Below, piece by piece: positions 1-9,241 of a DNA stretch of 64,000 bases. A model generated the notes under the pieces. It saw only the letters and a program-made list of their open reading frames with translations, was not told the origin of the DNA and made no database searches. The position numbers were made by a program, and so were the translations under genes. The first letter of the stretch is position 1. Each line of letters begins with the position of its first letter. Source of the stretch: Pandoraea oxalativorans (lineage in GTDB: Bacteria > Pseudomonadota > Gammaproteobacteria > Burkholderiales > Burkholderiaceae); assembly GCF_000972785.3 (NCBI RefSeq), contig NZ_CP011253.3, positions 2,356,001 to 2,420,000 on the forward strand, given 5' to 3'.

Positions 1-117
1 GAACTCGTGGGGCAGGTCGCGCCGACGTACGACCGCGCCGCCGTGATCTTCGAGACGATGAGCACGAGTGAGGACTTCGTCGACTTCCTCACGCTGCCGC
101 TTTACGAAGAGGTTTGA
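1..117 (+). CDS. aceB: Malate synthase, C-terminal end only (partial)
   Basis: The window opens inside a reading frame that runs 38 codons to a TGA stop. The last residues (IFETMSTSEDFVDFLTLPLY, then EEV) resemble the C-terminus of malate synthase A, which ends in a ..DFLTLP.Y.. tail in proteobacteria. Malate synthase condenses glyoxylate with acetyl-CoA in the glyoxylate shunt. Only the tail is present, with no catalytic residues, so the assignment rests on this short similarity. A strong terminator follows. Confidence 0.55.
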   Translation, partial: ELVGQVAPTYDRAAVIFETMSTSEDFVDFLTLPLYEEV

Positions 118-201
118 CGGCCGTGTTCGCCGTCATGCTCCGCCGATCACAGGCAGCATGACGGTACAACGCTCAGAAGCCGGACGCAAGAAAGACAACG
201 C

Positions 202-236
202 AATGGGACGATGGCGACATCGTCCCATTTTGTTTT
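202..236 (+). terminator. Intrinsic terminator after the malate synthase-like gene
   Basis: A perfect 12-bp stem (AATGGGACGATG at 202-213 with CATCGTCCCATT at 218-229) closes a 4-nt loop and is followed by a T-rich tract. It lies about 85 bases after the TGA at 117, so it should end transcription of that gene before the next one. Confidence 0.85.
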
Positions 237-283
237 GCGCGTACTTTGTCTTGTTTGAGTCGCCGCGCTACACTGAACTTTGA

Positions 284-1387
<1,104 letters not shown>

Positions 1388-1463
1388 CGGGCCGAGGGGA
1401 TCACGGCATGGGGTCGCGCGACGACCCGCGTGGCGAGATACGAATTTGCCCGGATCGTCAATT

Positions 1464-1537
1464 TTTGCAATCGCAGGCGTGCGCGCGGTGAGATGTTGGG
1501 ACCGTCTTACTGATCGACGACACGCCTGCCATGCAAA
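1464..1537. repeat. Inverted repeat in the leader of the duplicated U-box-like gene
   Basis: GCAGGCGTG at 1473-1481 is perfectly complementary to CACGCCTGC at 1521-1529. The pairing continues through TTTGCA / TGCAAA after a one-base offset, giving two arms of about 16 bases around a spacer of about 40 bases. It ends 28 bases before the start codon at 1566. It could be a protein operator or an mRNA hairpin; there is no T-run, so it is not a typical terminator. Confidence 0.5.
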
Positions 1538-1565
1538 CGAGCATCGGTGCGCAGCGCCCTGCGCC

Positions 1566-4454
1566 ATGAATTCCATCACCGAAGTGTCCGCCCAGGCGGT
1601 TCCCGACAGCGTTGTGTTGGATGCCGAAGGGAATGCGCATGCGCGAGCCGAGTCCCGCCTCGAGTCCTGCTTCGACGCCCTGGAAGCGGGGCTCGCCGCT
1701 TGCGAGAACTCGTTTTCGCAACCCATAGAGCGCTTCATCAACGATGTCCTGGAAATTGACGATTGGGGCGACCCGGCACGCGCGGGCCGTCTGTTCTCCG
1801 AGGACGCGGATGTCGCCGAGTTGCGCATGGCGATGGTGAACTGCCACGTCGCGTCGTTCGCGGAAGGTCGGCATTATTTAGCCGAAGTGCAGGGCAGCTT
1901 CCCCGTCGACATCGGCCAGCAATGTCTTCAGGTGTTGCGGCACTTGAGCCCGGCGTCGCGACTTGCGCTCCTGACGCCGTCCACCGACGAAACCAAGCGG
2001 GTGACTGTCCGCCTGAACTACGACGGCACGGTCATCGTGAGGTTGCCGGCGTCTCGTTGGCTTTTTCCACTGATGCCGGAGTGCGTCTCGGATGCCGCCG
2101 GTGCGCTTACCCTTCACGAAATGCAGTCGCTGCTCCAACGGCCGCTGAACAACGGATCGACCGTCGCGCAAACGATCGAAGAATCGCGAGCGGAACTGAC
2201 ATTGGACGACTGGCGAACGCTCGCGCAGTGGCACGCGTTCAAAGCGCAAAAGTACGCAAGCGCTGGCCGACACGATCTGTCGTCCACCGAGTTCGTGTCG
2301 GCGTGCGAGGCAGCGATGTGCGGCGACGACTGGGGTGGGGCCGTGCTGTATTGCGAGCAGGCGCTAAGTAACCTCAAGATATGTGCAGACGCAAGGCTGG
2401 CAATGCTCTTGGGGGGCCGGTTGAAGCAAGCGTTCGACGCGCGTGGCTTTACGCTATCGGGGGCGGAGGTGGCGTGGGCGTTGGCGGAGCATGTTCTGGA
2501 GCCGCTGGGACTCGCACAGAGCGCAGCACGTCATCGTCAACAGGCGACGCAATGCTTCGAGGCTGCGGGGTTGACCGACCCGGCCGCGAGCGACAGGCGA
2601 CAGATGGCGGGCGTGATCCGGGACGTGTTGTCCGCGCACAGTGCGGCATTTTCGACATCCGGGCTGACGTTGGCGTCATACGACGTCCGTTTCGATGACA
2701 TGGAGGATCGGTGGTCACGAGAGCGTTTCGACCCCAACGACGATGTTGAGTGGTGTCTGATGCGGAGTTTGCCGAGCGGCACGGATCGGCAAGGCGTACT
2801 GGATGTGATCGCGGCGCGAACGGTGAATCGGTTTCACGCATCGGGCGGGCAGAAGCCGGATCGTTTGCATCCGCTGACCCGTGAGACGTTAAGCAAACGG
2901 GACTTCTATGTCGGGCGACTCATGCTCGACATCATGAACGTCGCAAAGCAGAACACAGAGGTAAAGGCGCAACCGGCGATATGGAAAAATGCGGCGTTGC
3001 AACAGTTCATGGACGACAACCTGTCGTCGCTCCACACGTGCATTGATCGCCTTGACGAGAAACTACTCGGCGGCGCAGCGCCTGAGGATGCCTGCGAGGC
3101 ATTCGTCGCGGACGTGACCGGTGTCGGCGGCTGGGGCGGTTTGAAGCCGCTGCTCGCTGGCAATTTTCAGGTCGGTGACTTCCGGGTGGCGCTGGCCGAG
3201 TGTTTTCTTGCCTCCTTTCCGGCGGGGCAGGCCTACCTGGTCAACGGTGGACGGAATTTTCCGGTCACCCATCGTTTTCGTCCTCGGACGTCGCCGTCGA
3301 GCTTGACGAATCGCTTGATCGGAGAGCCGGATTTTCCTGTCGCGACGGGCGAGCGCAGCCTGAGGCTGCTGCAGAGTCTGACGCCGGAGGCGAGAGCGGC
3401 GATGCTCCTCCAAACGCAGGACGCGGCACGGACGGCGTCAAAATCGACCACCGCCTTCCTCTATGGTTTGATCGCGCTAACCATTCCCGGCACCCGATGG
3501 CGGTTCGCACTGATGCCTTCGTGTATCGGGGACGTCGCGGCGGGCGTCACCGCCGAGGAATTGGCGCGATTGAAGGAGACCTTTGTGGCGCCCGGCGAGA
3601 CGATTCGTCAAGGCATCGCGAATGCCTCCGCGCGTGCGACGCCAGAGGTGCTTCGGAGTATGGCGGACTGGGCCAGTGTGCTGGGTGAGCGCTACGCTGC
3701 GGCCGGGCGTCACGAATTTGCCGTCGACGAGTTCAGGAACGGTTGCGAGGCCGCGCTGCGTGCAGATGCCTGGGGCGTGGCCGCGATCATGTGTCACGCT
3801 GCGTTGGACAGTTTGCGTGCCTTCGGCAGTATCGATGCGGCGCAAGCGGTGGGGATGCAGCTCGTCAAGATGTTCGAAGACCAGCGTCTGCCGTTGTTTG
3901 CTGCCGCGATACGATGCCGGCTCGCCGACCGGATATTCGATGTGTGGAACCGTCAGGAAACGGCGGCGGCCATGCGATGCGCGGCGAAGGAGATCTGTCA
4001 GGCGCGTGGTGTTATCACGGACGTGCTGGTGGCAGGCGACAGGCTCAATCATGCGGTTCGCGCGGCGATCGAGGCGCGACGCACTCAATGGCAATCCGGT
4101 GACCTGAAGCTGCATCGGTCCTCGATCCGGTTCGACAACATGCAGGACAGGTACTTGCGTAACGATTTCGATCCGTGCGAGAACCGGGCATGGGGACTGC
4201 TGGTGAGGACCGAGCGCGAGTCAGGACGTGACGCGATATACGACGTCGTCAGCTATGAGACCGTCGAATTGCTGAATACGCATGGAAACCAGCTTCACCC
4301 GACGATGTTCCGGGATCTGCGTGCCGACGACTTCATTGACGGCGTACTGGTGCTGGACATTCTGCAGGCGGCGGGGGAGATGTCGGTGGCGCAGGTCGCG
4401 GTGCCTTCGGAAGACACACCGGTAGATAAAGCAAAACCCCGGCAAAGACGTTAG
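1566..4454 (+). CDS. Internally duplicated protein with two NleG/U-box-like segments; function unknown
   Basis: The 962-residue product is two copies of a unit of about 470 residues. Matched blocks include ASRWLFPLMPECVSD / GTRWRFALMPSCIGD, YASAGRHDLSSTEF / YAAAGRHEFAVDEF and RFDDMEDR / RFDNMQDR. Each unit ends with a segment (about residues 375-455 and 855-930) of the form GTDRQGVLDV..RTV...LHPLTRETL, which looks like the C-terminal U-box of NleG-type type III effectors (..LYD...HPLTREPI). If that holds, it would be a ubiquitin-ligase-like effector, but this is inference from motif memory only. There is no signal peptide and no membrane segment. I chose the ATG at 1566; an open frame extends upstream but crosses the leader repeat. 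It sits between housekeeping genes as an accessory insertion. Confidence 0.6.
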   Translation: MNSITEVSAQAVPDSVVLDAEGNAHARAESRLESCFDALEAGLAACENSFSQPIERFINDVLEIDDWGDPARAGRLFSEDADVAELRMAMVNCHVASFAEGRHYLAEVQGSFPVDIGQQCLQVLRHLSPASRLALLTPSTDETKRVTVRLNYDGTVIVRLPASRWLFPLMPECVSDAAGALTLHEMQSLLQRPLNNGSTVAQTIEESRAELTLDDWRTLAQWHAFKAQKYASAGRHDLSSTEFVSACEAAMCGDDWGGAVLYCEQALSNLKICADARLAMLLGGRLKQAFDARGFTLSGAEVAWALAEHVLEPLGLAQSAARHRQQATQCFEAAGLTDPAASDRRQMAGVIRDVLSAHSAAFSTSGLTLASYDVRFDDMEDRWSRERFDPNDDVEWCLMRSLPSGTDRQGVLDVIAARTVNRFHASGGQKPDRLHPLTRETLSKRDFYVGRLMLDIMNVAKQNTEVKAQPAIWKNAALQQFMDDNLSSLHTCIDRLDEKLLGGAAPEDACEAFVADVTGVGGWGGLKPLLAGNFQVGDFRVALAECFLASFPAGQAYLVNGGRNFPVTHRFRPRTSPSSLTNRLIGEPDFPVATGERSLRLLQSLTPEARAAMLLQTQDAARTASKSTTAFLYGLIALTIPGTRWRFALMPSCIGDVAAGVTAEELARLKETFVAPGETIRQGIANASARATPEVLRSMADWASVLGERYAAAGRHEFAVDEFRNGCEAALRADAWGVAAIMCHAALDSLRAFGSIDAAQAVGMQLVKMFEDQRLPLFAAAIRCRLADRIFDVWNRQETAAAMRCAAKEICQARGVITDVLVAGDRLNHAVRAAIEARRTQWQSGDLKLHRSSIRFDNMQDRYLRNDFDPCENRAWGLLVRTERESGRDAIYDVVSYETVELLNTHGNQLHPTMFRDLRADDFIDGVLVLDILQAAGEMSVAQVAVPSEDTPVDKAKPRQRR

Positions 4455-4473
4455 CCGTCAATGCCGGGGTTTT
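4433..4473. terminator. Bidirectional terminator between convergent genes
   Basis: AAAACCCCGGCA (4433-4444) pairs perfectly over 12 bp with TGCCGGGGTTTT (4462-4473). The loop contains a further GACG/CGTC pairing. A-rich and T-rich flanks let it work for both the gene ending at 4454 and the helicase gene ending at 4528; it overlaps the end of the former. Confidence 0.88.
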
Positions 4474-4527
4474 GTGTCGAAGCTTGCGAGACCGGAAAGT
4501 CACCGGTCCCGCCGGGCGTCGATGGAC

Positions 4528-6396
4528 TTAGTCGCCGCGACGCTTGTTGTAGCCGCCACCGTTACCGCCGTTGCCGCGATTGCCGCCGAAGCCGCGATCC
4601 TGACGTTGGCCGTCGAAGCTGCGGGTGCCACGGTCCTGGCGATAGCCGCCTTCGGACGAACGGCCACCTTCGAACGAACGCGGGGCGCGTTCCTGACGGT
4701 TGCCGTCGAACGGACGCGGCGAGCGGCGCTCGAAGCGATCCGTTGCGCTACCGTTCGAGAAACCGTTGCCGCCCGTGTTGCCACCTTCGGCTTGCTGGTA
4801 GCCACCTTGGTAGCCCGTGTTCTCACGACGCTCGAACGTGCCAGCCGGCTTGTTGCCGCCGAAACGCTGACCGCCCTGATAACCGCCGCCGTTGCCACCG
4901 CCGTAGCCGCCGCCATTGCCCTGGCGCGGACCGTTGTTGCTCCAGCGGCCACCGCCGTTGCCCTGACCATGACGCGGACCGCCACGGCCCGGACCGCCCG
5001 GGCGCTTGCCACCGGCACCCGCCTTCGGCGGCGAGCGGCGCGGCTCGAAGCCGGCCACGACATTCACCGGCAGCGGCTGACGCGTGTAGCGTTCAATGCG
5101 CTTCACCGCACCGATTTCGGCGTGTGCGGCGAGGCTCACGGCCACACCACGACGGCCAGCACGGCCCGTACGGCCGATACGGTGGACGTAGTCTTCTGCG
5201 AACTTCGGCAGATCGTAGTTGAACACGTGCGTGATGCCCGGCACGTCGATGCCGCGAGCGGCAACGTCCGTGGCCACCAGCACGCGCACACGACGCTCGC
5301 GCAGGGCACGCAGCGTACGGTTACGCACGCCTTGCGGCATGTCGCCGTGCAGCGCGGCGCTGTCGAAGCCGGCTTGTTCGAGCTGGTCGGCCAGCAGGTC
5401 GGCGTCGCGCTTGGTCGACGTGAACACGATGGCCTGGTCGAGCGAGTCGTTGCCGAGCAGGTGCGTGAGCAGACGATCCTTGTGGGCGCGGTCGTCCACA
5501 TAGTGCAGCGTCTGTTCGATGTTTTCGTTGGTGCGTTGGTCGTTGCTACGCGTGATCTCGATGGTTTCCGGATCGCGCAGCAGACGACGCGTGATTTCAC
5601 CCATACGGCCGTCGATCGTTGCCGAGAACAGCAGCGTCTGACGTGCTTCCGGCGTGGCGTCGACGATGGTCTGGATGTCGTCGATGAAGCCCATGTCGAG
5701 CATGCGGTCGGCTTCGTCGAGCACCAGCATCATCAGTTGCGACAGATCGATCTTGCCGCTGGAGATGTGGTCGAGCAGACGACCCGGCGTCGCCACGATG
5801 ATCTCCGGCTGCTTCGCGAGCATCTCGAGCTGACGCGGGTAGGGCATGCCGCCCAGAATGCTCACCGTGCGCAGACGGCGCAGTTGTTTGCCGTACGTAT
5901 CGGCTGCGGTCGACACCTGTTGTGCCAGTTCACGCGTCGGCGTGAGCACAAGCAGCAGCGGTTGCGCGGCGACACGGCGCACGCGCTGGCCCTTGCGGGG
6001 TTTCTCGCCCGGCGCGGCCGGCTGGTTGCGCGGATGGGCTGCCGGTGCGGTGCGAGCGCTCAGTTCGCCGCTGGCCTGCATTTCTGCGAAGCGGTGGATA
6101 GCCGGCAGCATGAAGGCGGCCGTCTTGCCCGAACCCGTGGGGCTCGACACCAGCAGATCGCGACCGGCCAGCGCGGCGGGAATCGCACGCTGCTGGACAG
6201 GCGTCGGGTGGGTGTAACCGGCGGTAGTCAGGGCCGAAAGAATGGCTTCGTTCAGGCCGAGTTCGGCGAACGTGGGCTTGCCGTCGTTGTTGTCGACAGT
6301 CGCGACTTCAACAGATGCGGCGGCGCCGTTTTCATTTTCTTCGGACGACGGGAAATACGTCTGCGCGATGGCAGACAGCTTGGAAGGCTGTTCCAT
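4528..6396 (-). CDS. DEAD-box ATP-dependent RNA helicase (RhlE-like) with Gly/Arg/Asn-rich tail
   Basis: It unwinds RNA duplexes in the cytoplasm. The Q motif region (YTHPTPVQQRAIPA), Walker A (SPTGSGKT, residues about 85-92), PTRELAQQ, DEAD, SAT, VATDVAARGIDVPG and HRIGRTGRAG motifs are all present and in order. From about residue 455 to the end (622) the protein is a low-complexity RG/GGN/RR tail that probably binds RNA. Motif spacing is closest to RhlE, but DeaD or SrmB naming cannot be excluded. The 5' leader is long (see the upstream region), as expected for cold-regulated helicases. It converges with the preceding gene. Confidence 0.93.
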   Translation of the reverse strand: MEQPSKLSAIAQTYFPSSEENENGAAASVEVATVDNNDGKPTFAELGLNEAILSALTTAGYTHPTPVQQRAIPAALAGRDLLVSSPTGSGKTAAFMLPAIHRFAEMQASGELSARTAPAAHPRNQPAAPGEKPRKGQRVRRVAAQPLLLVLTPTRELAQQVSTAADTYGKQLRRLRTVSILGGMPYPRQLEMLAKQPEIIVATPGRLLDHISSGKIDLSQLMMLVLDEADRMLDMGFIDDIQTIVDATPEARQTLLFSATIDGRMGEITRRLLRDPETIEITRSNDQRTNENIEQTLHYVDDRAHKDRLLTHLLGNDSLDQAIVFTSTKRDADLLADQLEQAGFDSAALHGDMPQGVRNRTLRALRERRVRVLVATDVAARGIDVPGITHVFNYDLPKFAEDYVHRIGRTGRAGRRGVAVSLAAHAEIGAVKRIERYTRQPLPVNVVAGFEPRRSPPKAGAGGKRPGGPGRGGPRHGQGNGGGRWSNNGPRQGNGGGYGGGNGGGYQGGQRFGGNKPAGTFERRENTGYQGGYQQAEGGNTGGNGFSNGSATDRFERRSPRPFDGNRQERAPRSFEGGRSSEGGYRQDRGTRSFDGQRQDRGFGGNRGNGGNGGGYNKRRGD

Positions 6397-6871
6397 GAAT
6401 CCTCTTGCGGATTAAGGGTTATGTCGGGGCGTTGGCGCCAATCGGCAAACCCAATTCGTCGCAAGCAGGAAGCAAATCGCGGATGGGGCAGAAAGCGGAT
6501 CGAAATCCGTATCGTAAGCCGGGGGACGGTGGCGGGTCGTTCCTAGGAACGCCAGTACCGGCAAGAACTACAGCGGCTTATCACAGGATTGGGGCAAAAC
6601 GCAGTTTTTCGTCGCCAGACGGGGTAACACTTGGTGCCCCGCGAAGCGAAGGGCGGATTATATACCCATTTCATAAAAAATGCACGTTCGGATTTGCACG
6701 GAGTGGTGAGGCGTCCGTGGACGGGGCCCAACGGCGGGGCAAATGCTCGGCAAACCCGTCGGGGACGGCGTGAGGCGTGCTCACGGGCATGCCTCGGTAT
6801 CGCTCGCGCCGTTGCGCGCGATCCCTTCATCGCGCTGGATCGCGCGCCGCGCCGCCGATTACAATAGCGCC
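6397..6871. other. 475-base divergent intergenic region, helicase and tsaB
   Basis: No coding region is supported here. On the minus strand a perfect TATAAT lies about 260 bases before the helicase start, so most of this stretch would be helicase 5' leader. It includes a CGGGG..CCCCG pairing near 6621-6643. I see no clear promoter for tsaB; it may lie in the GC-rich part after 6700. Confidence 0.5.
6657..6685 (-). promoter_or_regulatory. Candidate sigma-70 promoter of the DEAD-box helicase gene
   Basis: The minus strand carries a consensus -10 hexamer, TATAAT (complement of 6657-6662), preceded by GGGTA. The -35 region 17 bases upstream is poor (GTGCAT), next to a T-rich stretch. Transcription would start near 6650, leaving an untranslated leader of about 255 bases. 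Confidence 0.45.
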
Positions 6872-7633
6872 ATGTCATCGATTACGCTTCTTGCCCTCGA
6901 TACCTCGACCGAGTTCTGTTCGGTCGCCGTGTATCGCCATGATCCCGCCAGCGGCGCACCGGCCTTCGTGGCCGAACGCCGTCTCGACACTGGCCCGGTT
7001 TCCAGTACGCACATTCTTCCTGCCGCCCGCGAGGTCTTGCGCGAGGCGGGTCTGACGCTGGCCGATTGCGACGCAATCGCCTTTGGCGCAGGGCCCGGCT
7101 CGTTTACCGGGCTGCGCACGGCTTGCGGCGTAGCGCAGGGGCTGGCGTTCGGTGCCGGGTTGCCGGTCGTGCCCGTCGGTACGCTCGCTGCCTGTGCCGA
7201 AGCGGCGCGCGCCATGCGTGTGGGCACGCAGCGCGTGCTCGTCGCGCTCGATGCGCGCATGAATGAGGCCTACTGGGCCGATTACGTCTGGGACGACGCG
7301 ACGGGCGACTGGCGCGAAGTGCAGTCGCCGTCGTTGGATGCCGCCGAACAGGTGCGCGCACCCGACGCCGAATTTGTGATCGCAGGCAACGCCGTGACGG
7401 CCTTCGGCGAACGTCTGCAGGCGGGCGTGCGGGCGCAGGCCGTGCTGGCCGACGCCATGCCGCGCGCCCGTCACGTCGCCGAACTCGCCGCCCGTGCATT
7501 CGCTCGCGGCGAGGCGATTCCGGCCGATCAGGCCATGCCCGTCTACATCCGCAACAAAGTGGCGCAGACCACCGCCGAGCGCGCAGCCATCAAGCAGGCA
7601 GAGGCGCAGGCGAGTGGCAAGGGGGCGTCCTGA
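6872..7633 (+). CDS. tsaB: tRNA threonylcarbamoyladenosine biosynthesis protein TsaB
   Basis: TsaB is the non-catalytic ASKHA-fold partner of TsaD and TsaE in making t6A37 on tRNAs that read ANN codons. The 253-residue product opens with LLALDTSTEFCSVAVY, the first phosphate-loop region of the fold, and carries AFGAGPGSFTGLRTACGVAQ near residue 70, the hallmark stretch of TsaB. The ATG at 6872 matches the usual N-terminus; an open frame upstream is not needed. The TGA overlaps the next ATG (TGATG), which indicates translational coupling to rimI, a common bacterial pairing. Confidence 0.95.
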   Translation: MSSITLLALDTSTEFCSVAVYRHDPASGAPAFVAERRLDTGPVSSTHILPAAREVLREAGLTLADCDAIAFGAGPGSFTGLRTACGVAQGLAFGAGLPVVPVGTLAACAEAARAMRVGTQRVLVALDARMNEAYWADYVWDDATGDWREVQSPSLDAAEQVRAPDAEFVIAGNAVTAFGERLQAGVRAQAVLADAMPRARHVAELAARAFARGEAIPADQAMPVYIRNKVAQTTAERAAIKQAEAQASGKGAS

Positions 7634-8112
7634 TGCGGCAGGTCGGACCGAACCACTATTCGCCGATGACGCCGGCAGACCTCGACGAAGTCGTCGCGGT
7701 CGAAGTGCGCGCGTACCCGTTTCCGTGGACGCGCCAGAACTTCGCGGACTCGCTCGAAGCCGGGCATCAGGGCGTTTGCCTGCGGGCAGTCGATGGCACA
7801 TTGCTCGGCTATTTCTTACTGATGCCGGTCGTCGACGAATCGCATCTGCTCAATGTCTGTGTCGTGCCCGAAATGCAGGGCAACGGGCTCGGCGTGCAGT
7901 TGTTGCAGGAGATCGTGCGCGTCTCGCGCGAGCAGGGCATGGGCGGGGTGCTGCTGGAAGTGCGTCCGTCCAATGTGCGCGCATTGCGCATTTACGAGCG
8001 TTTCGGTTTCGAGCAGATCGGCCGGCGCAAGGGATACTATCCAGCCAGTGGGCGTCGTGAAGACGCCATTGTGATGCGCCTGTCGTGGGAGACCGATCGT
8101 GCCGTGGCCTAA
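7633..8112 (+). CDS. rimI: Ribosomal protein S18 alanine N-acetyltransferase RimI
   Basis: This GNAT-family enzyme acetylates the N-terminal alanine of ribosomal protein S18. In the 159-residue product, YPFPWT near residue 33 is the RimI signature. The acetyl-CoA pyrophosphate loop is in VVPEMQGNGLGVQLL, and the C-terminal ALRIYERFGFEQIGRRKGYY block is typical, with YY before the conserved acidic segment EDAIVM. It overlaps tsaB by one base and the downstream glycosylase by 14 bases, so the three are probably one transcript. Confidence 0.94.
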   Translation: MRQVGPNHYSPMTPADLDEVVAVEVRAYPFPWTRQNFADSLEAGHQGVCLRAVDGTLLGYFLLMPVVDESHLLNVCVVPEMQGNGLGVQLLQEIVRVSREQGMGGVLLEVRPSNVRALRIYERFGFEQIGRRKGYYPASGRREDAIVMRLSWETDRAVA

Positions 8113-9241
8113 AGCGATTCTGGAAGAGTTCGGGCTGTGGCCGGTATGGATGTCCAACGACGCCGTGGCGAATGCGGCCCATGCGGCCCGTGCGGCGCAG
8201 GCCGCCGGTGTTGCGGCTGCGGCGTCAGCCGAGCACGGCGACGTGGCGACGCTCGATGCGCCGGGTGCTGCCCACAGCGACGATTCGCCGCCGTGGGATG
8301 TCGCGCCGTCGACCGTGCCAACAAGCGCGCCGGTGAGTGCGCCGGTGAGTGCGCCGGTGAGTGCGCCGGTGAGTACGGCACGTCCTGCTGCCCGTGCGTC
8401 CGCGTTCGACGATGCGCTTGCGCGTCCGGCGTCTGCGACACCCCCCGCGCCGCGCGACTTCGCGCCCGCGCCGGTGGCACGGGAGACTTCGCGTCGCGCC
8501 GCTTCGGACATGCCGCCGGACGACATCCCGATGTGGCTGGACAGCGAAGGCAACGGCGATGGCGATGCCGCCGCCGATGCCGCGCTGTGGTCGATCGTGC
8601 GCGATGCGGGCGAGGACGCACCGTCGCGTCCGGCATTGCCGGGCGTGGAGACGCTGGACTGGGAGGCGCTCACGGAGCGCGTTGCCGGTTGCCGTTTGTG
8701 TGGTTTGTGCGAGAAGCGCACGCAAACGGTGTTCGGCGTTGGCGACCGTGAGGCCGACTGGCTTCTGGTGGGCGAAGCGCCGGGGCAGCAGGAGGACTTG
8801 CAGAGCGAGCCGTTCGTCGGTCAGGCGGGTAAGCTGCTCGACAACATGCTGAGGGCGTCGGCCTTGCGGCGAGGCGAGAACGTGTACATCGCCAACGTGC
8901 TCAAGTGCCGTCCGCCAAACAACCGCGATCCCGAGCCAGCTGAAGTGGCGAGTTGCGAGCCCTATCTCAAGCGTCAGGTCGCGTTGCTCAAGCCGCGCGT
9001 GATCGTGGTCATGGGCCGCTTTGCGGCGCAGAGTATTTTGCGCACACAGGCGAGCATCGCCAGCTTGCGCGGACGCGTGCATGAGTACGAAGGGGTGCCG
9101 GTGATCGTGACGTACCATCCGGCCTATCTGTTGCGCAGTCTGCCCGACAAGGCCAAGGCCTGGACGGATTGGTGCCTGGCGCGGGCTACCTACGAGGCCG
9201 TGTGCGAAACGACTCCGGACCACAAGCCTACGGCGAACTGA
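8099..9241 (+). CDS. Family 4 (UDGa-type) uracil-DNA glycosylase with a low-complexity N-terminal extension
   Basis: It removes uracil from DNA as the first step of base excision repair. The catalytic half (about residues 190-380) has GEAPGQQEDLQSEPFVG, AGKLLDNML and TYHPAYLLR. Iron-sulfur cluster cysteines fit C-x2-C near residue 198 and C-x16-C near 276 and 293. The first 190 residues are Ala/Pro-rich and hold a four-fold APVS repeat (12-bp DNA unit). Translation likely starts at GTG 8099, inside rimI; MPWPKAILEEFGLW is a conserved-looking start. The family is often about 200-300 residues, so 380 is long. Confidence 0.9.
   Translation: MPWPKAILEEFGLWPVWMSNDAVANAAHAARAAQAAGVAAAASAEHGDVATLDAPGAAHSDDSPPWDVAPSTVPTSAPVSAPVSAPVSAPVSTARPAARASAFDDALARPASATPPAPRDFAPAPVARETSRRAASDMPPDDIPMWLDSEGNGDGDAAADAALWSIVRDAGEDAPSRPALPGVETLDWEALTERVAGCRLCGLCEKRTQTVFGVGDREADWLLVGEAPGQQEDLQSEPFVGQAGKLLDNMLRASALRRGENVYIANVLKCRPPNNRDPEPAEVASCEPYLKRQVALLKPRVIVVMGRFAAQSILRTQASIASLRGRVHEYEGVPVIVTYHPAYLLRSLPDKAKAWTDWCLARATYEAVCETTPDHKPTAN
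8327..8374 (+). repeat. Four tandem copies of a 12-bp unit within the glycosylase gene
   Basis: The unit GCGCCGGTGAGT occurs four times in a row without mismatch and encodes APVS repeats (residues about 77-92). Because 12 is a multiple of three, copy-number change would alter length without shifting the frame. Confidence 0.95.

Noticed and set aside
1388..1565. Search for a type III secretion hrp-type box (TTCG-N16-TTCG) before the U-box-like gene
   Set aside because: No such pair is present, so a link to type III regulation is not supported from the promoter.
4474..6546. Long plus-strand frame opposite the DEAD-box helicase
   Set aside because: All helicase motifs are intact on the minus strand; the plus frame is low-complexity His/Arg/Ala.
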